From positions 496,001 to 560,000 of the forward strand of contig CADCXA010000008.1 in assembly GCA_902806565.1 (NCBI GenBank): DNA of 64,000 nucleotides, written 5' to 3'. The stretch comes from Hypoxylon rubiginosum (lineage: Eukaryota > Ascomycota > Sordariomycetes > Xylariales > Hypoxylaceae). Under the pieces are notes generated by a model, which worked only from the letters and a program-made list of their open reading frames with translations, made no database searches and was not told the DNA's origin. Every line of letters starts with the position of its first letter. Position 1 is the stretch's first letter. Both the position numbers and the translations under genes were made by a program. Shown here one piece after another: positions 1 to 13,672 of the stretch.

Positions 1-3000
1 TATTAGTATAAAAGTGGAGTCGTAGGTGGAGAAATCTACCATATAACGAACCCCTTTTATAAGGAATTAAACCCTGTGTTTTTTACAATTCGTTATAAAC
101 CGGTTTCACTGTATATGATACTGTGGCTGCTGGGCGGGACGGCCAGGACGGCTTGATTAAGACATAAATTTTAATTGTTGTTATATCCTGAGGTGATACA
201 AAACTCACGATCGTAGATTTGGGCGTGCTGATGTTGGATTCTCTCCTACCCAGCCAATTGCAAAACCCATCACAACAGGTTTCTGATTCCAATGGTTCGT
301 GAACGTTCTCGGCCCACTACGACGTGTCAGACGCTTGTCCCCAGACGATCCGTAAGATGACGACAGACGACCCGGTTGTTTATCTGCAGAGTCCCACCCA
401 AGAGTAGATTGGGTCTGCTCTGAGAAGATCTCTGCTAAATATCTCATAGGAAGTGATCTGGTACTACATGTACACACTTACATTGGGTGCCAGGAAGGTA
501 ATTAAAGATCGCGGGGTCGGTTCGGACGACCGAGAATAAGCAGAGAGGTCTGAAAAGAGGTGTCAGTGCTACCGCACATCTCGATTCGGCAATGCCATGT
601 TTGCATTGATCTCCGTCTGGCAGCTCTGGGAAGGATGCAAATTCGATAGGTATTCTTTAGCAGATTTCCCCCTGCCGTGTAAGAATAAAAGGGTTAGCTA
701 GCTACGGGTGTACTAGCTTACCGCGCGAGCCGCCTTTTTTCTCTTATGTTTGAGGCTTAGAAAATTCATAAGAAAATTCATAAGGGACGTTTAGAAGTCC
801 GAAATGATGCATAAAACCCGTTCGAGGCAAGACAGTGACGTCAGATGAGTTTGCGACTCCAGCGTTTATTGACTTTTGGCTCATGGTTCTGTTTACTCGT
901 GCTATGCTTAATTGCGTAGATGGCGTCGAGAACGTTCGTTGAGTGGTGATAAGCTCTTGCGCAATATATGCAATATGTACTATCGTTAAGATCGTTAAGG
1001 AGTGGACGCGCGCATCTGCCCATCCACAGACGAAATGGCTGGATGGATAGACTCGCTATCTATATTATAAATGACCATGCCCGCCTCTTACTCGTCACTA
1101 GAGTTGCGCAGTTTCTGAACTGCAACAGGATTGCAGCCTCTTTTCTCATCCTATCGTGGAGCAATGTCGTATCGATCGGATCGTGGTTTGCGGGCTCGCG
1201 GGATTAAGATGCGGTTAGGCATTGCGGTGAGTGACAGTGGAGGGTTTAGCTGCATACGGTATCCCGTCGGACTGTCGGCGCGTCCTTTTTTTTCTTCTTC
1301 TCTTTCTTCTAGGACCTATAGGGCCTAGTCTAGGAGATTCGTTTAGTTGAGGCTCTATCCACGATGGCGTTGGGCTTGCTTTCGTGTGCATCTGTCTCGA
1401 TCAAGTGGCTTGGCTTTCTGATATAGTCGACCAATCGTGAGACGGTCAAAGCGGTTGATAGCGAATAAAAATAGGTTGTCGAGGTCTTCCCGCTGGCACC
1501 CCCTACCACCACCCTTACCTGTTCTTCCCACACTTCCCACTTCGGACTTGAAAGTTGCAAAGTTCAGGGCTGGATGAGCCCCACGGCCCCTGCATTGATT
1601 GATACGACGGGCACACGGGCTGAGTCGAACGGTGTGCGCTGCTAAGTAAATGTACTGTAGAAATTAAAACGAAACAAGTTGTAGGGACTCACATGTGATA
1701 TTAAGGGGGGATTCACCCGTCTGTTGTAGATTTTCTGTCATACCTACACGTACATATATCTACGACCTCAAGCTTGCTACCTACCTATGTAGGTAAGTTT
1801 GGATGACAGGTGGGATAGTTTAGCTGTAGTAAGATCTCAATGCTAGACTTGGTACGATTTGATACCCGCTCCTCGAATCGTGAACACTACCTAGGTAGAT
1901 ATTTATGACGACATTGTAGCGGAAAGGATGGGACCTTGGGTTCGCATACTCGCATACTCGCATACTCCGCTGCCCCGTGGAGGGGAAGGATAACACATTG
2001 AAGCTACCTAGGCTAGGAGGTAGTGTAGGGTGGTTACTCTAGTATCGCACAGTAGCCATTAATCACAACTCATGGATTGTCTTTATTCCATTGTCACTAC
2101 ATGTATTAAAATATTCAGGGTTTGTCTCATGTCTCGTGTCTTTTGTCTTGTGAAAGTGATTCATGTCTTTCAAAGATGCAAGTCAGTATTTGTGCAACGC
2201 GTGGAACACACCTGGGCACTCTAAATATAGAAATGATAGAATGATGGAATGATAGAATGGCTAGATTCCATTGAACCGGGCAGACAATTCCAAGTCTCCT
2301 TTATCGAACTAGCCATGCCGGGATTATATCTCTTTTTGCTATCCCGTAGCCCGTACAGTGTAAGACTCATAAAACATAAAAAGACTATGGGCCCCTTTAT
2401 CTCTTGGTGGACAGGCCTTAACTTTTACAGTGGTACCCCCACTCCAATTTAGTGAGGGTGGCCACTAGCGTAGCGAACTTGCCGCCTCCCTTGGAGCCAA
2501 GACAAGGCCTAAGATATCCCCCCGAGTGGCACCCCGAGTGGCAGAGTGGCCTGGTGCCCCCCTCTGCCCCCTCTGAGCATCAAATTTTAGAACAAAAGCT
2601 GAGTTGGGACTATGTGGGTCAAGAGACTCGCGTCATGTTGAAATCTTGAATGCATCGAAGATCTTCTCCTGAAGAACTTCAACTCGATTCAACCATATTC
2701 TTAAGTCCCGGGCCCTAGGTAACATTCGTTTCAATTTCCGAGCCCATTTCCATTCTTTTTCAACCTCCTCTCCCCAATTTCATTACCGATACAGATCTCC
2801 AGTCTTCCCCGACTTCGACTTCGATCCGTTCAGCAAGTAACCTAGGATCGTCTTCAACCGGGCCAGATCTAGAACCACTTCGTTGTGTGTTCTCTAATCC
2901 GACTTGAGTAGTTCAGACCACAAGTCGCCCGGATCCCATCATAGCAACGGTGTTTGAGCAATCATCGACTGCAACATTCGTTACCTTTTCACATCTCTTC

Positions 3001-3122
3001 TCGAACATATTAACTTTTTGACCTTGTCACCGGTATATTTCCCTCGCAAACTTCGGCTGTGTTATCTTTTGGATGTTTGGAGGTACCTACGTCAAATACT
3101 ACATGTAGTTGGAGCTTCGTCA
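1..3122. other. Intergenic region, no gene recognised
   Basis: Only short open frames (under 95 codons) without recognisable motifs occur here on either strand. Small direct repeats are visible: two copies of a 12-14 bp unit (AAAATTCATAAG) near 757-783 and three copies of CGCATACT near 1944-1968. An ACCTAGGT palindrome lies near 1889. The stretch 1-480 has a longer open frame on the minus strand, but I could not assign it to a family. Confidence 0.6.
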
Positions 3123-3123
3123 G

Positions 3124-3130
3124 TATAAAA
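3124..3130 (+). promoter_or_regulatory. TATA box of the mechanosensitive channel gene
   Basis: TATAAAA lies about 76 bp upstream of the ATG at 3206, a sensible spacing for a short 5' leader. It is a motif match only; no transcription start is known. Confidence 0.4.
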
Positions 3131-3205
3131 ACAAAAGTCGAAGGATAACTCCGAAACCATTTCTCTGGCAGCCTACCTAGCTCATCATCTACAAACCCCT
3201 TCAAT

Positions 3206-5796
3206 ATGGTTAGTCATAACGAATATGACGAGAAGGCTGACGAGAGGGGCTCGCCAACCTTGACCCACGCCCCGACCGTCTCAGATACAGCCGTTGATTC
3301 GGACACATACATCAACAAGCTACAGCCCGAACTGTCGCAACAACAGTCGCAACATCTCCAAGTCCCTGGCGAGTCAGGCCGACACCCGGACCAAGCATAC
3401 TTATCAGAAACCGATTCCAGGGACCAGGCAACTCGGCTGGTCGACGATCTTACTCTTCTCCAGGCCGAGCAAGCGGTTAGTCACCGCGAGTCGACCGAGC
3501 TTCGTCGAGCTCACTCCAAAACGCGCAGCCATGAACCAGTGGGTCAGGATGTGTTTAACCAACCAGCCCAGACGCCGACTATTGGTACGACGCCTGCGCC
3601 TCCTCCGAACAAGTTGAACAAAGTCTTCCGGAACATCAAGGGCCTCCCCAGGATTATCCGATATCTCTTTTATAGTATACCGGTCGCCGCCTTCTTATTA
3701 ATACCGGTGATACTTGGTGCCGTCAGACCCCAGAGTCAGCAAGCCGTCATCGGCGGTCCGGGAGGTATCCAGTTGATGTGGTTTGGTATCTGGCTGGAGG
3801 TCGTCTGGTTGTCGCTATGGGCTGCGCGTATCACCACATCGATAATGCCGATGACGATGAAATACGTGGCCAAGGCGCTCGGGTCGGGAAACTCCAAGAA
3901 ATGGGCGCAGATTGGCTCCCAACTGGAACTTCATACTGCCATGTTCCTGTGGATGCTTGCTGTGCTGATTTCCTACTACCCCATACTAAACAACCATAAG
4001 ATACCAGCCAGAGTGCCGGATGAAGCTGACTCCCAATACCCCTATATGCAATGGATTGATATCGTCAACAAAGTCATTGTTGGCTTCTTCGTCTTAGCCG
4101 TCCTGAACTGGTTCGAGAAGATATTGATCCAGTGGATTGCTGGGTCGTTCCATTTGCGAACATACTCGTCACGTATCGAGTCGAATAAGCAATCCATTGC
4201 GTAAGTCTAAACCCTGTCACCTTTCTAAATACTACCACGCTACGGTAACTAACGGCATATAGATACCTTGTTCACCTCTACGAGCATTCGAAGGATAAAT
4301 TGGTCTCAGAGGCTTCGGTTATGAACAATCAGGGCTCGGGCTCTGGCACCCGAACGCCCATGGCCATGTTTTCGGACAATGCCCGAGACACCTTAGCGAG
4401 GGTTGGCGATATTGCGAACCGTGTGGCTGGTGACTTTACTGGACGTGAGGTAAAACATCGAAACCACCCGAGAAAAGTCGTCTCCGAACTTTTGCGAAGT
4501 ACGAATTCTGCACAAGTACTGGCACGACGCCTTTTCCGCACGTTCGCTAGACCTGGCGCCGAAGTCTTGCTGCCCCAAGACCTGAATCCGGCTTTTCCCA
4601 CCGCTGACGACGCGGAAGCTGCGTTCCTCGTGTTCGACCGCGACTTGAACGGTGACGTGTCCATGGAGGAGCTCGAGGCATTCTGCGACGAGGTCCATCG
4701 TGAGAAGAAAGCCATAGCAGCGTCCATTAAAGATCTGGACTCCGTTATTACTAAGTTGGATAGGGTTTTCTTTTTCGTCATCATTATTATCGCTGTCATC
4801 GTCTTCGTCTCAATCGTCTCCAGTTCTACTGCGGCTGCTTTAGCTTCTGCCGGTACTGCTATCCTCGGTCTCTCGTGGCTGCTCCAGGCCACAGCTCAGG
4901 AATTCCTCCAGTCGATTATCTTCGTTTTCGTCAAGCACCCGTTCGATGTCGGCGACCGAGTCACCATTTACGGCAACACCGGTTCTCTGATGAGAGGAGA
5001 CGACTATTACGTGACAGAGATTTCCCTCTTGTACACCGAGTTCAAGAAGATGGAGGGTCACATAGTTCAGGCTCCCAACTCGCTGCTTAATACTCTATTT
5101 ATCCTAAACCACAGGCGCAGCGGACAGTTAGCCGACGTGTTCGAGCTCCGGATGAAGTACGGCACCCCACCCAGCGTCATTAAGGAGCTTGAAGCTCGCA
5201 TGACGGAGTATGTCTTAGAGAACAAGCGCGACTTTACGAGCAAGATCATTACAGAGCTTCGGGGTTTCGAAGACGCATATTGCATGACGGTCAACTTCAT
5301 CTGTTTTCACAAGACGAGTTTTCAAAATGAGTTGTTGCGTCTTATCCGGCACAACAAGCTTGCGACCGAGTTGATGAACCAGATGGTGGCGCTTGGCATC
5401 GAGCAACCTCGTAGGCAATACCAGATCTCGGGACAAGATTGGCCTGTCTACCAGTCCAACATTCAGCCCCCCTCATACGAAGAGCGGCAGCCGACAGTGG
5501 ACCCCGCAATGCTGTCTGCAACCCGTCGACGAGCCAACTCACACACGACGGACACTACTGGAGATGTCTTCCAAGACGTATTCATCGCCCGAAAGACTAG
5601 CGTCTCAGCCATGAACCACCCGCCGCGTATAGCCGAAGAAGATCTCTCAGACGATAACCCCGCTATTGGTAGTAGCACGCAGTTGGAGAAGCAACCCACG
5701 AACGGCAGCAACGGCGCTCACAGCAGCCGCCGAAACCTGTTCAGCCGCTCGAGGAAGAGCGTAGATCCCTCCGAGAAGGACACCGAGATGGTCTAG
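3206..5796 (+). CDS. MscS-family mechanosensitive ion channel with EF-hand (Msy1/Msy2-like)
   Basis: Two exons, 3206-4200 and 4263-5796, joined across a 62-nt GTAAGT...ATAG intron with an ACTAAC branch site; the frame closes to 842 aa. In characterised fungal relatives (Msy1/Msy2 of fission yeast) these channels sit in endoplasmic reticulum membranes and control calcium entry during hypo-osmotic swelling. Visible here: a polar N-terminus (1-145), four membrane segments between about 149 and 310, a canonical EF-hand loop at about 457-468 (D-x-D-x-N-G-D-x-S-x-x-E), then two more segments at about 498-545. The last carries the small-residue-rich pore helix and the F-D-V-G-D-R-V turn into the MscS beta domain. 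The C-terminal tail (about 650-842) is polar and probably disordered. Length and order match the family. The first ATG of the open frame is used. Confidence 0.93.
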
Positions 5797-7329
5797 AAGA
5801 CGGCGTCGTCTTCGGAGCGAGCGATCGTAGATCAAGAAGTTGCCGACTGGGCGGTACTCGATCGAGAGGAGAGAAGGAGTGAATAAGATACGAGAGGGGG
5901 AAGCAAAAGAAACAACGAGTTACGGGATAACGTTGCGATTAAGTCATAGATTGGAATGGTTAGAGGTGATGATATAGACTGGAAACTGGTCATATACCCC
6001 ACGCAGGCTCAAGCGTTACTAGATGAGGGTGTACAACGGTTAATCATACTTCACTTTGCGGGTACGATCTCGGATCTTCCCAGGATTGAAGAAGTCTGAT
6101 GGCATTTACGTTTGTTTCTACCGGTTTGGTTGATAGGAGGTGGATACGATAGGTAACACTATCGTGGATACTATCCTGTCGCACGGAGTTGTAGATGAGC
6201 AAAGCAAGCAATTGTCATTGTAAATAAAGAAGACATTGCGTTGATCCTTAACAAAACTATTTGAGATCTACTTACGACCATCGACGTGTTCCCGTAGCTG
6301 TAAGCTATTTCCCTCCCATCGTCTCTTTCATAATACACGAGGGAGGGAGTAAAAGACTAAGGACATGGACGAGGCCAAAACATTAGGTAATGGGTAGATA
6401 TCGCGAACCGAATATGATCTAGTTCAAGTCTCACGCGTTAGACCACTCCGCCATCGTGCTTTGCTTGCTATGATCGAGAACCTTGATGTCATATTATGAT
6501 AGCTGGGGGTTTTCACGGGCATTTATATATGGCTGGTACCCCTGTTAGCTAGTACTTGGATAGGAAGACACAGGTAATCAGGCCAAGCTTGAATATTCCT
6601 CCCTTCTTTCTTACAACTAGGATCTCATGGGAATAAGGTATGCTATGCCTACGTATGAGTTAGTTGACGACTCTTACGGTCTTTACTATTAGACATGGCT
6701 GTATACCCGCCCATAAAGCCGGGCATTTGACTTACGTACCAGGTAGTTACCAGTCATCTCGTCCCAAGGACACACACACACACACACACACAGGTAATGG
6801 AGAGCAAGTAGTACAGCAGGACAGCAAAACATTATGCTGTGTGTCATTTATTCATTTGATTTCCATCCGGTTCCATCCGGTTTCCATTTCGATTTCCAGT
6901 CAAGTTCAAAGTCCACCCCCCTTCTATGCAAATGGTACCGCTTTTTAAAAAAAAGGTGTGAGGTTGGGTATCTCAAGAGGTACAAGAAACCGTGATATGC
7001 TACCGCCGCCGCCAACTCCTGAAATTTGCGTGGGTGCAAAGAAAAAAAATGAAGTAGTTTGTGATGGAGGAAAATGTAGAATTGTCGTATCCTTTGAGTT
7101 CCCTTTTCGGTAAAGCTTTCCTAACGCCGGTCCAATGCATGCATGCGAGGTCCAATATCTTGGTTATTCCTCGCCGTATTCTCTCCTCCCTTTGTACATG
7201 ATGGGTTGCTACCCACGTCCGTCTGACGTGGCATATACGAACCCCATACCAAACACAGCACTTTATGCTTTCAAATTCATCTCATTTCCTGTTTGGCTTA
7301 TCCATCCGTCCTTCCTCTGCCAATATCCT
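5797..7329. other. Intergenic region with (CA)n microsatellite and possible poly(A) signal
   Basis: This separates the channel gene from the convergent SAC3 gene. AATAAA at 6223-6228 on the + strand could be the poly(A) signal of the channel gene. A (CA)n run of about 22 bp sits at 6772-6793. A tRNA-derived fragment at 6410-6459 is listed separately. No coding region seen. Confidence 0.55.
6410..6459 (-). pseudogene. tRNA-Ser-like 5' fragment
   Basis: Read on the minus strand, the segment starts GCACGATGGC and continues with an A-box-like GGAGTGGTCTAACGCG, then an anticodon-arm-like GAGACTTGAAC, as in fungal serine tRNAs. The 3' half does not follow: the downstream GGTTCGCGAT resembles a T loop, but no acceptor strand pairs with the 5' end. 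It is best read as a truncated or decayed tRNA or a tRNA-derived element. Confidence 0.4.
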
Positions 7330-10300
7330 TTAGGACTTCTTAAGCATACTTGTCCAAGAAGTCGGCTTCACCCTGGATGACGAACTTCTGCTGGTGTTTT
7401 CTACCCGTTTCATCAACTTCGCGATGTCGTCTAGGTGAGTCTTAGCATCAGTGATGTGGTCTCCGTCGCCACTCTTTGCTTTCTTGCTGCCGGAGGGCGA
7501 GCCGCCTACGTTCGAGGCTACGTCGACTTCATCTGCAACGTGGCGCTTCCGCTTGCGACCTTCAGCACTTGAAGGTGAACTGCTGACTTCGTCTGGCCGT
7601 ATTCCACCGGGATGCATGGACGACGAAGAGTATCGACGCGGTACAAGCGGTGACTGATCGGGGGTCGTGGTTTGAACAGGCGGCAATCCGTAGTCTCCGA
7701 AACCAGGGATTCGTTTCCCCTCCTGCAGCATAGGCAACGCTATAGATTCATGCAGATATTCTCCATTAGGCATTCGCACGAGTCCGTGGGCTTTCATGCG
7801 CCAGTATGGATCCGAGACTCTCGAATGAGGCTTCGAAACTCTGTGGCCGTTATAACCGAGACTAGAGCGATAGCTAGAGCTGAAAGTCGAGTTGCGCAGG
7901 CTCCCGGTCGACATGGACATAGCATCTCTACCCGAGCCGTTGTAGAGTGACCTAAGCATTGCCGTCTTAGATCCTTCCTTGCAGGTTTCCGGTTCAGGCA
8001 GTGTCTTGAGTGGGTTAAGTCCACGCTTGGTACGCCGGTGGTTCTCAGCTCGCAGAGACCTGTTCCCGACGCGTGCGTCAGCATCATCGTCATCCCACCT
8101 AGCAGCGTGACGAGCTGCGGCTCTTTCGTCTCTAACGCCATTGAAAATGCCCGTCGCAATGAGCGCGTCCTCTAGGCCCTGTACTCTCGATTCAAGGCTG
8201 GACGTGCTAGATCCTGGTCGACTGAGCGTGTTCTCAAGGTTTACGAGCCTTGATTCAAGTTGAGCTGATTCCCTTAACTTGATAGCTTTGTCCACTTTGT
8301 GTCGACTCCTCTCAAGCATCGAATTCTTAGCTTGTCGAGCTACCCTTTCCTGCTCCTCCTTTGCAGCAAGCTCGCGCCTTGCTATGTTCTCGGGTAGATT
8401 CCATATTCTGGCTTTCTCTCTCTCGACTTTCATGCGCTTGATTCTTTGTCTGTTACGGAAACCATGATGCCAGCGATAGAAGTACTTGACCCTGAGGCTG
8501 TACTCTCTATACTTGCGCGCTATGGCCCATGACTTCTCCAATTCTTCTTGTCGTTTGCGTTCCTGCTCGGCCGCCTGAAACTCATCCCACAGCCCGTTGA
8601 GTGCGTGGTCAACCGCGACTTGCATGAGTCGCTCCTCCATTAAACCTTTGTCGCCGCAAACGAACCAATGAGTGAAGCTATCTAATGCCTTCTTCTGACT
8701 CGCACTCTGGTGAGCCGAAGTGGCCGCACCGTTGGGCTGCGGCGATGGGAAAAGATTCTCTGTTGTGACTGCTCCCGTCGATAAGGTATCTTGCGGCTGA
8801 GGTTTCGTCCAGTGTTGGCCAGTGGGAGTTGACTGGGTGGTTGCGGGCACACCTGTGGGCTGATTATTTACAGGGAACGTCGGAGTAGTTGTAACTACGG
8901 GTGCAGTTGCGTCGCTGGTAGGCTGTAGTAGGCTTGGGTAATTAGGCTTTGATCCTATTATCGCAGATGCCTGTGGGGGTGTAGATGATTGAGATCCATC
9001 TTTGTTTGAGAAAAGTCCCGAGGCGGGACTGGTGATGGAAGTAGTTGAAGTAGGGAACTGTAACCCTAGGCTTGGTGTCGTAGACGTTCCTGAGGGGACA
9101 AGTGGCTGGGGATCGTCTTTGTTAGATGAACCAGACGGTTTTGATTCGACTGCCGGTAAAGGATTAGGCGTAGACGTAGTCGGCTTAGGCAACTTATGCT
9201 CTAGCTGTTCTGACGTCTTTGATGAAAGTCCCGAGAAGATACTAGTGCCAGCTGTAGCGGATGAGCTTGCTGCATCTTTGCTCTCACTTTTGTTCAAAAT
9301 GCCGAAGGGAGTTGTTGCTCCAGAAATATTTCCAAATGGGCTATTTGTCTCGGAGGAAGGTTGTGCCACTGAGACATTAGTAGGAATGGGTGCCGGACCA
9401 GGACTAGGAGACGAGAAGGTGCCGGTTTTGGTTCCAATATCTGCCCCTGCATCCACAATAACTGGCGTTGCTGACCGTTCTGTCGAAGCAGACGTCACGC
9501 TAGAAAGTGACGGACTTCGAGAGCCAACTTCGCCCTGTGCACTCGGCTGTGCGACTAAAGAAGTGGAAGTAGATGCGTTAGGCAAAGTAACGGCGTGGTT
9601 TCCAAACATTGGTGGAAGAGAGAGAGGGGTTGTGGCCGGTGAGCTAAAAGAGGATGTAGATTCACCATTCTCCTCCTCACTTTCAAGACCTTCTTGGTTT
9701 TCTTGCTCTTCGGTATTGCTGCTGACGAAGGACGTGTCTTGCGTGTCGCTGACAAACAAGCTATCCTCTGGACTAGCTAGTGCCTCTGTCGGCTCCTCGG
9801 AAACATCTTCGTAGACGGTTTCATGAATGACCGTAGGGAGAGATCGTCCACAGCGTTTGCGCTCTACGATATCTCTAGAAAACGAGTGCGGCACACGAGC
9901 ATCGACATACTCAGGACTGGGGCTAAGCATAAGGTACCCGTCCTCGCTGAACTGAAAACCGTGTTTGTCGAAGAACTCGACAGCTTCGTCTTCGGTGTCC
10001 GTGCGTAAGTACTGTTTCAGCACGGCGGGGGTGAGATCTTTCGGACCAAATCGCGGTCTCGAGAATGATTTTTTGATGGACTGTAGTATAGCTTTGCGCA
10101 CGTAGTTGAAGTGAATCTCGGCGAAACAGGCCATGGTGTAAGAAATGTCCGGGTTCGCGATGGCTTCGAAGAATACTGACATAACTTCCAGAAGCATTCC
10201 AGGGGAAGCATTTGGGGATAGAGGACCTTGTACCTCCCGTATGTTCTTCATGATCTGGACGATGCAGATGGCGGTCTTGATTCTATCAGGGTCCTCGCAC

Positions 10301-12107
10301 CGTCCAAGCCAGTTGGAGATACGTTCCAGCAGCGCGGGAGTGTGGACATTGAATATTATATAATATCCACGAAACTCGGCTTCGTTTTCACACGCAATCT
10401 CCTGCTGTGCACAATCGTCGTAGACTTCAATCAGAGACATTAAGGTCTTGCCTAGCTGCTCGATCTCCTGTTGTTCTGAATAGTCGCCGGGAGTGAAGCC
10501 ATCTTGGGAAAGTATGTGAAGTGCCGTAACGTGGAAGCGAGCGATCGTCTCGAGGCAATAGACCTGATCCTTTAGCTCTTCCGGCGTCATTGCGTACTTC
10601 TGGAATGAGAAGTCTATTCGAATGGCGCGGGTTCGGTCCCAAAGGAAGCTGTGTCGTGAGGATAGCAGATCATCTGACGGGATCAAGTCGTCGATCAGGT
10701 AATCTAGGGTTCGGCGGAGCGTAGCGACGGATCGTACGTCCATAGGAAGTGGTGATTCTTGTCCCGCGGCCGAGCGGGCAAGTCGTTTAACCATAAGCGA
10801 GGGCATAGGAACCAGATCGCCATTCTCGTCTGTCTCTTTCTCCGGGCGTCTGACATCATGCTCAACAATGCGAGTAATCTTCTCCCACTCAGGACAGAAG
10901 TCTTCGCAAATGCCCTTAAACACAAGTGCCTCGTCAAGTCTTCGCTTCTTATCAGGGTCGTCGATCAGGCCCGCTCGCATTAGTGAATTCCTCGCCTTCT
11001 CTCGATACGCTTTGTGAGTCTCGCGAAAACGTTCGACCGCTTGACGTTGATCCTGGCTTCCTGGGTTTGCCGGCCAACGTGGAGGCTTGATGTTGTCCTT
11101 TGCCAGCTGGCTCATGATAGTCTGGGCGAAAGCACTGGTGTTACCTGTGACTCTAGGCACCGTTGACACATTATTAGCAGGGGTTGCAACTCGCTTGGTG
11201 TTGCGAGCAGCAGAACGAGATCGGATAGATGCAGCCTCAGGGTTCGGCGACGTGCGAGAGAATTTAGTCTTCGGCTGATTGTCGTTCTCGCTCTTCCGCT
11301 TCCCGTTGGTCTGATTCCGAGTCGCTTTAGCGCCAGTCGTTACTGGGGATGTTTTTCTCTCTGGTTGTTTTGGCCATGCTGGCTGAACATACTCGGCAAC
11401 TTTCCTTTTGCCATTGGTAGTCGGTCCGGTTGGCGCATTACTTGTGTTGCGACCTGGCGATGATCGCTTCGCGAAGGCATTTGGCTTCGGTGAATTCGCT
11501 CGCTTGGGTTGCTTTGCATTGTTGGATGTATCGAATGGGTTGACCTTTGCCGGTGATTTCTCTCGTTGACCAAACGGCGCGGCTGAGGGCTTCTGAGCTA
11601 GAGCTGTAGGTGCTCCAAACGGTGACGGTGACGGGACCGACGGTGCCCCGAATGAAGGCGCCCCGAACGACGGTTTTCCCGATGACGGTACCATGAAGGG
11701 ATTGTGAGGGTTGGCTAGAAGAGGATTTGGTGAAGGTGCAACGCCATTAGGTTGTTTTCGTAAGAATGGGTTTATCGATTGAGAGGAGGCTGCCGCTTGG
11801 GCAAATGCTATAATAGAAATAATGTTAGTGTCCTTAGAACCATCCTTACATCCTCTTATCCTCGTCGCCTCCGAACTACATCGCGTTTCGGGGCTTCAAC
11901 ACGTTTTGTCGCGCGTCCGGTCGGGTCTCTCGAGACTAATATCGGCGATGTACATGATCGAAATTCAATACTGTCGGGGGGTTGGGAATTCCTCGGCGGC
12001 AAACATAGCTACGATCGTCGGGGGGAAGCTATTCACTTACGGTTGGTAGACGGATTCGAGGGTTGACCGAATCCCCCCCAGCCACCCTTCCTCTCGCTGT
12101 TAAGCAT
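7330..12107 (-). CDS. SAC3: SAC3/GANP-domain mRNA export scaffold (TREX-2 subunit Sac3-like)
   Basis: Exon 1 is 12107-12041 and exon 2 is 11807-7330, with a 233-nt intron (GTAAGTG...TATTATAG, CACTAAC branch) between them; total about 1514 aa. The first exon adds 22 residues and restores an FG-type N-terminus that would otherwise lack its start. Sac3 scaffolds the TREX-2 complex at the nuclear pore, coupling transcription to mRNA export. Seen: SFG/PFG-type motifs in residues 1-110, a basic disordered region to about 300, and the SAC3/GANP helical domain at about 316-650, opening with G-I-C-E-D-F-C-P-E-W-E-K. A long Ser/Thr/Pro-rich linker follows, then a charged helix at about 1065-1210 (W-A-I-A-R-K-Y-R-E-Y and following) that matches the Cdc31/Sus1-binding region. 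The C-terminus is low complexity. Fungal Sac3 proteins are usually 1300-1700 aa. Confidence 0.92.
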
Positions 12108-13631
12108 CGCGCTTCGTTGTAGCGTCTTCCGTGTCGTTGATCATGGATGGCGCGATGTGTTTTGAGGTTGACTAGAGTGTTGCGAAAGTGAGGCGTTGTG
12201 GTAATGAAAGGATCAAAAGAAAGATCCTCGAGATGCACGAAAAAGATGTTGGTCTGCTGAAATGTGCATACAAAGAAGATGCGTCAGAACAGGCAAGGTG
12301 TTTGTGGAAAACGTGTTCCTGACCAGAGTTGTGACGGATGGAAAGAAATGTGATTTTAAATTCGGGTTGCTGAAAAGTGTCGAGGTTTAAGTTGCTGGTG
12401 TTGGTACCTAGCGGCGGTGACTGGTGCAGTGGTGCAGTGACTAGATGTTGTTGCTGCGATCATCAACTGCAGCTCGCTAGAAAGTAGCAGGCGAGTACTA
12501 GGTAGCTGATTCTTGGAGTCGCAAGCGGAAGCTAAGTTGCTGCTTTGAGATTCCTGCCCGAATTGACCGCCTTGAATTTTGTCGTAAATGGTTTAGACTG
12601 TTGCGCTCGAGCCAACTGATTTTAGCTTGGGAATGCGGCACTCTCGATTCCCTTGCAGGGGGTAGAAAACTTCAAAGGCAGAATCAAAGGCAGAATTGAA
12701 AAGTACCAAAGTACCAAGTAGCGAAAGGGAAAAAAAAAAAAATAAAGAGTAAAAAACCACACCACACAGTCGATTTATCTCCCCCGCAGTATTACCTTCC
12801 TAGGTATTTCTCCTTAGAGGCTTACTACGTAGGTGCTTAGCCCAAGACTCGAGCATGAGGTCATCGCAAGTTATTGCATCAATTAACCATAACCCGTACC
12901 GGCCACGTTTGCGGCTGTATATTTAGCTGCATAATCGGCATGCAATTTGAGCGCAAAAAAAGACAAAACAAAAGGAGGACGGATAGATAAGGTTCGTAGG
13001 GGGCAGATTGGACCCGACATCTGCACAATTTTATTATTATTCATACCCAAGGCCATGGGCTTACCTAGGTACACGGGTTATGATTTTATAGTGTCCGTGT
13101 CCGTGTTATTTCAGTTATTTCAAAGGCTCCAATGCTCAAGCTATTAGATACTCCAACTTCAAATGCTCCATTTACTCCACGGTCCATGCAAACAGGCCAG
13201 CTTCTTCTTCCTTAATTAGATCCCCGTTCTTCGTGAACTCGACTCGAACCGACCTAACTGAGTGTTTCTCTCTTCTGTCCCAATGATCTATATACAACTA
13301 CATCCATACTCCAGGTAGTATGGAAACTTTGATCTCGCCTGCATCAACTATATCACCCTCCCTCGCACAAGCATTGCGATCTTCCATCTCTTGTATCTTA
13401 ACCCTCCCCTCTATCACTCCCAAATGGGCGTCGATTCCTTCAGGATCGCATCACGCACGATTCGGGGCTTTTGAACGACATAGCGAATAACTATCAAACC
13501 GGACGTCCGACACCCGAGCCTTGCCATCGAACCAGTACACCACCTATCACCTGTCGCACCACAACAACCCGAACCATATCGTAAATTCTCCATCGCGGCT
13601 CCGTAGCTGAGGTCATCCCAGCGCAGTCGCC
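12108..13631. other. Divergent intergenic region between SAC3 and the 13673 gene
   Basis: This holds the presumed promoters of two divergent genes. It includes an A-run at about 12728-12741 and an ACCTAGGT palindrome at 13063-13070. No coding region seen. Confidence 0.55.
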
Positions 13632-13639
13632 TATATAAG
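13632..13639 (+). promoter_or_regulatory. TATA-like box (TATATAAG)
   Basis: This TATATAAG lies about 34 bp before the ATG at 13673. If functional, it would give a very short leader, so it may instead be a chance match. Confidence 0.25.
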
Positions 13640-13672
13640 TCGGCCCTGGGGACACCCGCCGCTAGCAGAGCA

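Noticed and set aside
4329..4892. 187-codon antisense frame in the channel gene
   Set aside because: Shadow of the coding strand; no motif and entirely inside exon 2.
9002..9814. 270-codon + strand frame inside SAC3
   Set aside because: Antisense to the Ser/Thr/Pro-rich linker of SAC3; composition is the complement of that low-complexity coding sequence.
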